Below, in pieces: positions 41,951 through 43,100 of a stretch of DNA of 43,100 bases. The stretch lies in NCBI GenBank assembly GCA_964488025.1, contig CAZATJ010000007.1, positions 1 through 43,100 of the forward strand. The letters are read 5' to 3'. Position numbers and translations under genes: made by a program. Every line of letters begins with the position of its first letter. Within the stretch, counting starts at the first letter, position 1. Source of the DNA: UBA1568 sp964488025 (GTDB lineage Bacteria > Patescibacteriota > Minisyncoccia > Moranbacterales > UBA1568). Below the pieces are notes generated by a model. It worked only from the letters and a program-made list of their open reading frames with translations. It did not search any database and had not been told where the DNA came from.

Positions 41951-42424
41951 ATGCACGAATGGCAACGCATTGCGCTCAATGGGGTGACGGTTGCTGCATG
42001 GATACTCGGTATATGTATCATGTGCATCATCGTTGCAAAAAGAAAAAAAATGCAGCAAGAAGCCGGAGTTTCGGTGAAGACATATCTTTCACTCGTAGTA
42101 GCTGTCGAAATTCTCTACATCGTAGGGGTCATCATGATCCTCACCGCGATGGGTTTACATGTCATGCAACATCTCGCACGCCTCGAATTCCGATCGGTAT
42201 ATGGAATTTTACAGGATTTTGATATGTCAACGGTGCGGTTCGTGGGCGTGATGGGGTGGATCGGTTTCGGCTTAAATCTTAGCGTGTCTTTTTTGACACC
42301 GCTGTATCTTCTTATCAAGGGCGGAAGAAAGCTGCATCGGCATCTTCGATTCCTGGCATGGACAGAAATTGGTTTGGAGTCTTTCATTGCCATACTGATT
42401 TTCGCTTCACTGAAGTTTGGGTGA
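41951..42424 (+). CDS. four-helix integral membrane protein, unknown function
   Basis: A 157-residue protein with four predicted membrane helices (about residues 8-28, 43-68, 95-122 and 135-155) and short, basic connecting loops (VAKRKKMQQE; LIKGGRKLHRHLR). No family was recognised. It has a strong promoter, a good Shine-Dalgarno site (AGGAG) and its own terminator, so it is probably a monocistronic, well-expressed gene. Confidence 0.75.
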   Translation: MHEWQRIALNGVTVAAWILGICIMCIIVAKRKKMQQEAGVSVKTYLSLVVAVEILYIVGVIMILTAMGLHVMQHLARLEFRSVYGILQDFDMSTVRFVGVMGWIGFGLNLSVSFLTPLYLLIKGGRKLHRHLRFLAWTEIGLESFIAILIFASLKFG

Positions 42425-42426
42425 CG

Positions 42427-42461
42427 GGAGGGTTTTCACATCGTGAACTCCCTCCTGTTTT
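42427..42461 (+). terminator. rho-independent terminator after the membrane protein gene
   Basis: GGAGGG (42427-42432) pairs with CCCTCC (42450-42455); inside, TTCAC pairs with GTGAA around a three-base loop. TGTTTT follows. It starts three bases after the stop codon. Confidence 0.85.
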
Positions 42462-42514
42462 GCATCAAGGTCTGATTCATTGATAAAAAAACAAAAAGGC
42501 GGTAAAATTAAGTA

Positions 42515-42547
42515 ATGTAAAGTGGCTATAAATACGTCATGTAAAGT
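42515..42547. repeat. 9-bp direct repeat flanking a -10-like box
   Basis: ATGTAAAGT occurs at 42515-42523 and 42539-42547. Between them is TATAAA (42527-42532). The second copy begins with ATG-TAA six bases after the box, a start codon followed at once by a stop. The real gene start comes nine bases further on, at 42550. Confidence 0.5.
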
Positions 42548-42549
42548 AT

Positions 42550-43100
42550 ATGGTTGATTGGAATATTGAATTTGCACATATCTATGCCGACAAGACATTT
42601 GGCGAAGAACAGATAGAGAGTATCGATATACTGAAGAAAAAAATAGTAAATTTTCTGCAAGAGGGCACAACATATTCCACATGCATATTAGTGGATGAAT
42701 ACAATCCGAAAGAGAGTGTTTTGACGGTGCCCGCTCTTTTGAGTGAGTTGAGTAAAAATAATATCCTTCCTCATTTCATCGGCCTCGAATCAAAGCTAAC
42801 GGCAAAGAAAGATTTTCTATTGGAACATATTGAAAACAATAAGATACGGAAAGAGTATGAGAAATATATCAAGAAACATGAGCACATCCCGTGTTCCTTT
42901 TTAGTAGCAACATGGTATCTTTATCGATTAGGGCATCTTGATTTAGAGAAAGGTATCTATCGGTGCTTTCAGCATGGTAATGGTTTTCAGGGTAAAAAAA
43001 TAATGAATATCCTTTCAAAAAAATATGAAGAATCAGAAAGAAAGGCTATCAAAATTATAAAAAATACTGAATTTGCCAGTTGTATTCCGAATATCCAGAC
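42550..43100 (+). CDS. uncharacterised protein, 3' end beyond the window
   Basis: An open frame of 183 codons runs from ATG at 42550 through the window end without a stop. The protein is soluble, Lys/Ile/Glu-rich and mostly helical; it contains HIPCSFLVATWYLYRLGHLD and the end is CIPNIQ at the boundary. No family was recognised. The DNA is AT-rich. No Shine-Dalgarno site is visible; a TATAAA lies 17 bases upstream. Confidence 0.7.
   Translation, partial: MVDWNIEFAHIYADKTFGEEQIESIDILKKKIVNFLQEGTTYSTCILVDEYNPKESVLTVPALLSELSKNNILPHFIGLESKLTAKKDFLLEHIENNKIRKEYEKYIKKHEHIPCSFLVATWYLYRLGHLDLEKGIYRCFQHGNGFQGKKIMNILSKKYEESERKAIKIIKNTEFASCIPNIQ

Noticed and set aside
1..43100. Recoded TGA, CRISPR arrays, tRNA or rRNA genes, insertion sequences
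   Set aside because: TGA ends several well-defined genes, and no array, cloverleaf, rRNA or transposase sequence was found by reading both strands; a covariance-model scan could not be run.

Overview
The window looks like a chromosomal segment of a Patescibacteria (Candidate Phyla Radiation) bacterium, probably of the Parcubacteria-like half of the group. This is inferred from the gene set and style: compact core genes, small secreted or membrane proteins without recognisable relatives, a monoderm-type envelope set (MltG, class A PBP, M23 endopeptidase, no outer-membrane genes), and promoters placed directly on start codons. TGA is used as a stop, so the recoded-TGA lineages (Gracilibacteria, Absconditabacteria) are unlikely. 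No rRNA, tRNA, CRISPR array or insertion sequence was seen. One 100-N assembly gap lies at 36863-36962.

Layout. 1-1275: secreted proteins, including a seven-blade beta-propeller. 1482-7428: lepA, trxA, yjbQ, mltG, a membrane protein and dnaJ, the last behind a CIRCE operator. 7504-11381: AT-rich accessory block with two anchored proteins that share a PsbP-like pattern and a secreted M23 peptidase with a C-terminal golvesin-like domain. 11561-13807: recJ and rnhA. 13812-18033: a four-gene MacAB-type exporter with separate ATPase and two paralogous permeases. 18038-20152: class A PBP on the minus strand. 20215-23741: Nudix hydrolase, AT-rich Gfo/Idh/MocA oxidoreductase, ABC-F protein. 23814-26405: secD and secF. 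26810-31798: tyrS, pheS, pheT. 31812-35826: metzincin-like protease, two GT4-type glycosyltransferases and a Wzz-like protein, probably envelope polysaccharide. 35908-38027: DsbA-like thiol protein and a secreted acidic protein broken by the gap. 38317-40801: an unusual three-gene cassette. 40830-43100: a metallo-beta-lactamase-fold hydrolase, a four-helix membrane protein and a gene cut by the window end.

Most notable. (1) SecD carries a parvulin-type PPIase segment inside its P1 head, and the first parvulin strand appears to lie at the end of the segment, as in a circular permutation. (2) The cassette at 38317-40801 links a metallopeptidase-like protein lacking the catalytic Glu, an HPr-kinase-like P-loop protein and a Kdo-transferase-like GT-B protein; it has its own promoter region, terminator and strong Shine-Dalgarno sites. 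(3) A 156-nt three-way-junction fold lies between tyrS and pheS. (4) lepA, rnhA, secD, tyrS and pheS have -10 boxes 6-7 nt before the start codon, which predicts leaderless mRNAs, whereas the right-hand accessory genes have clear Shine-Dalgarno sites.
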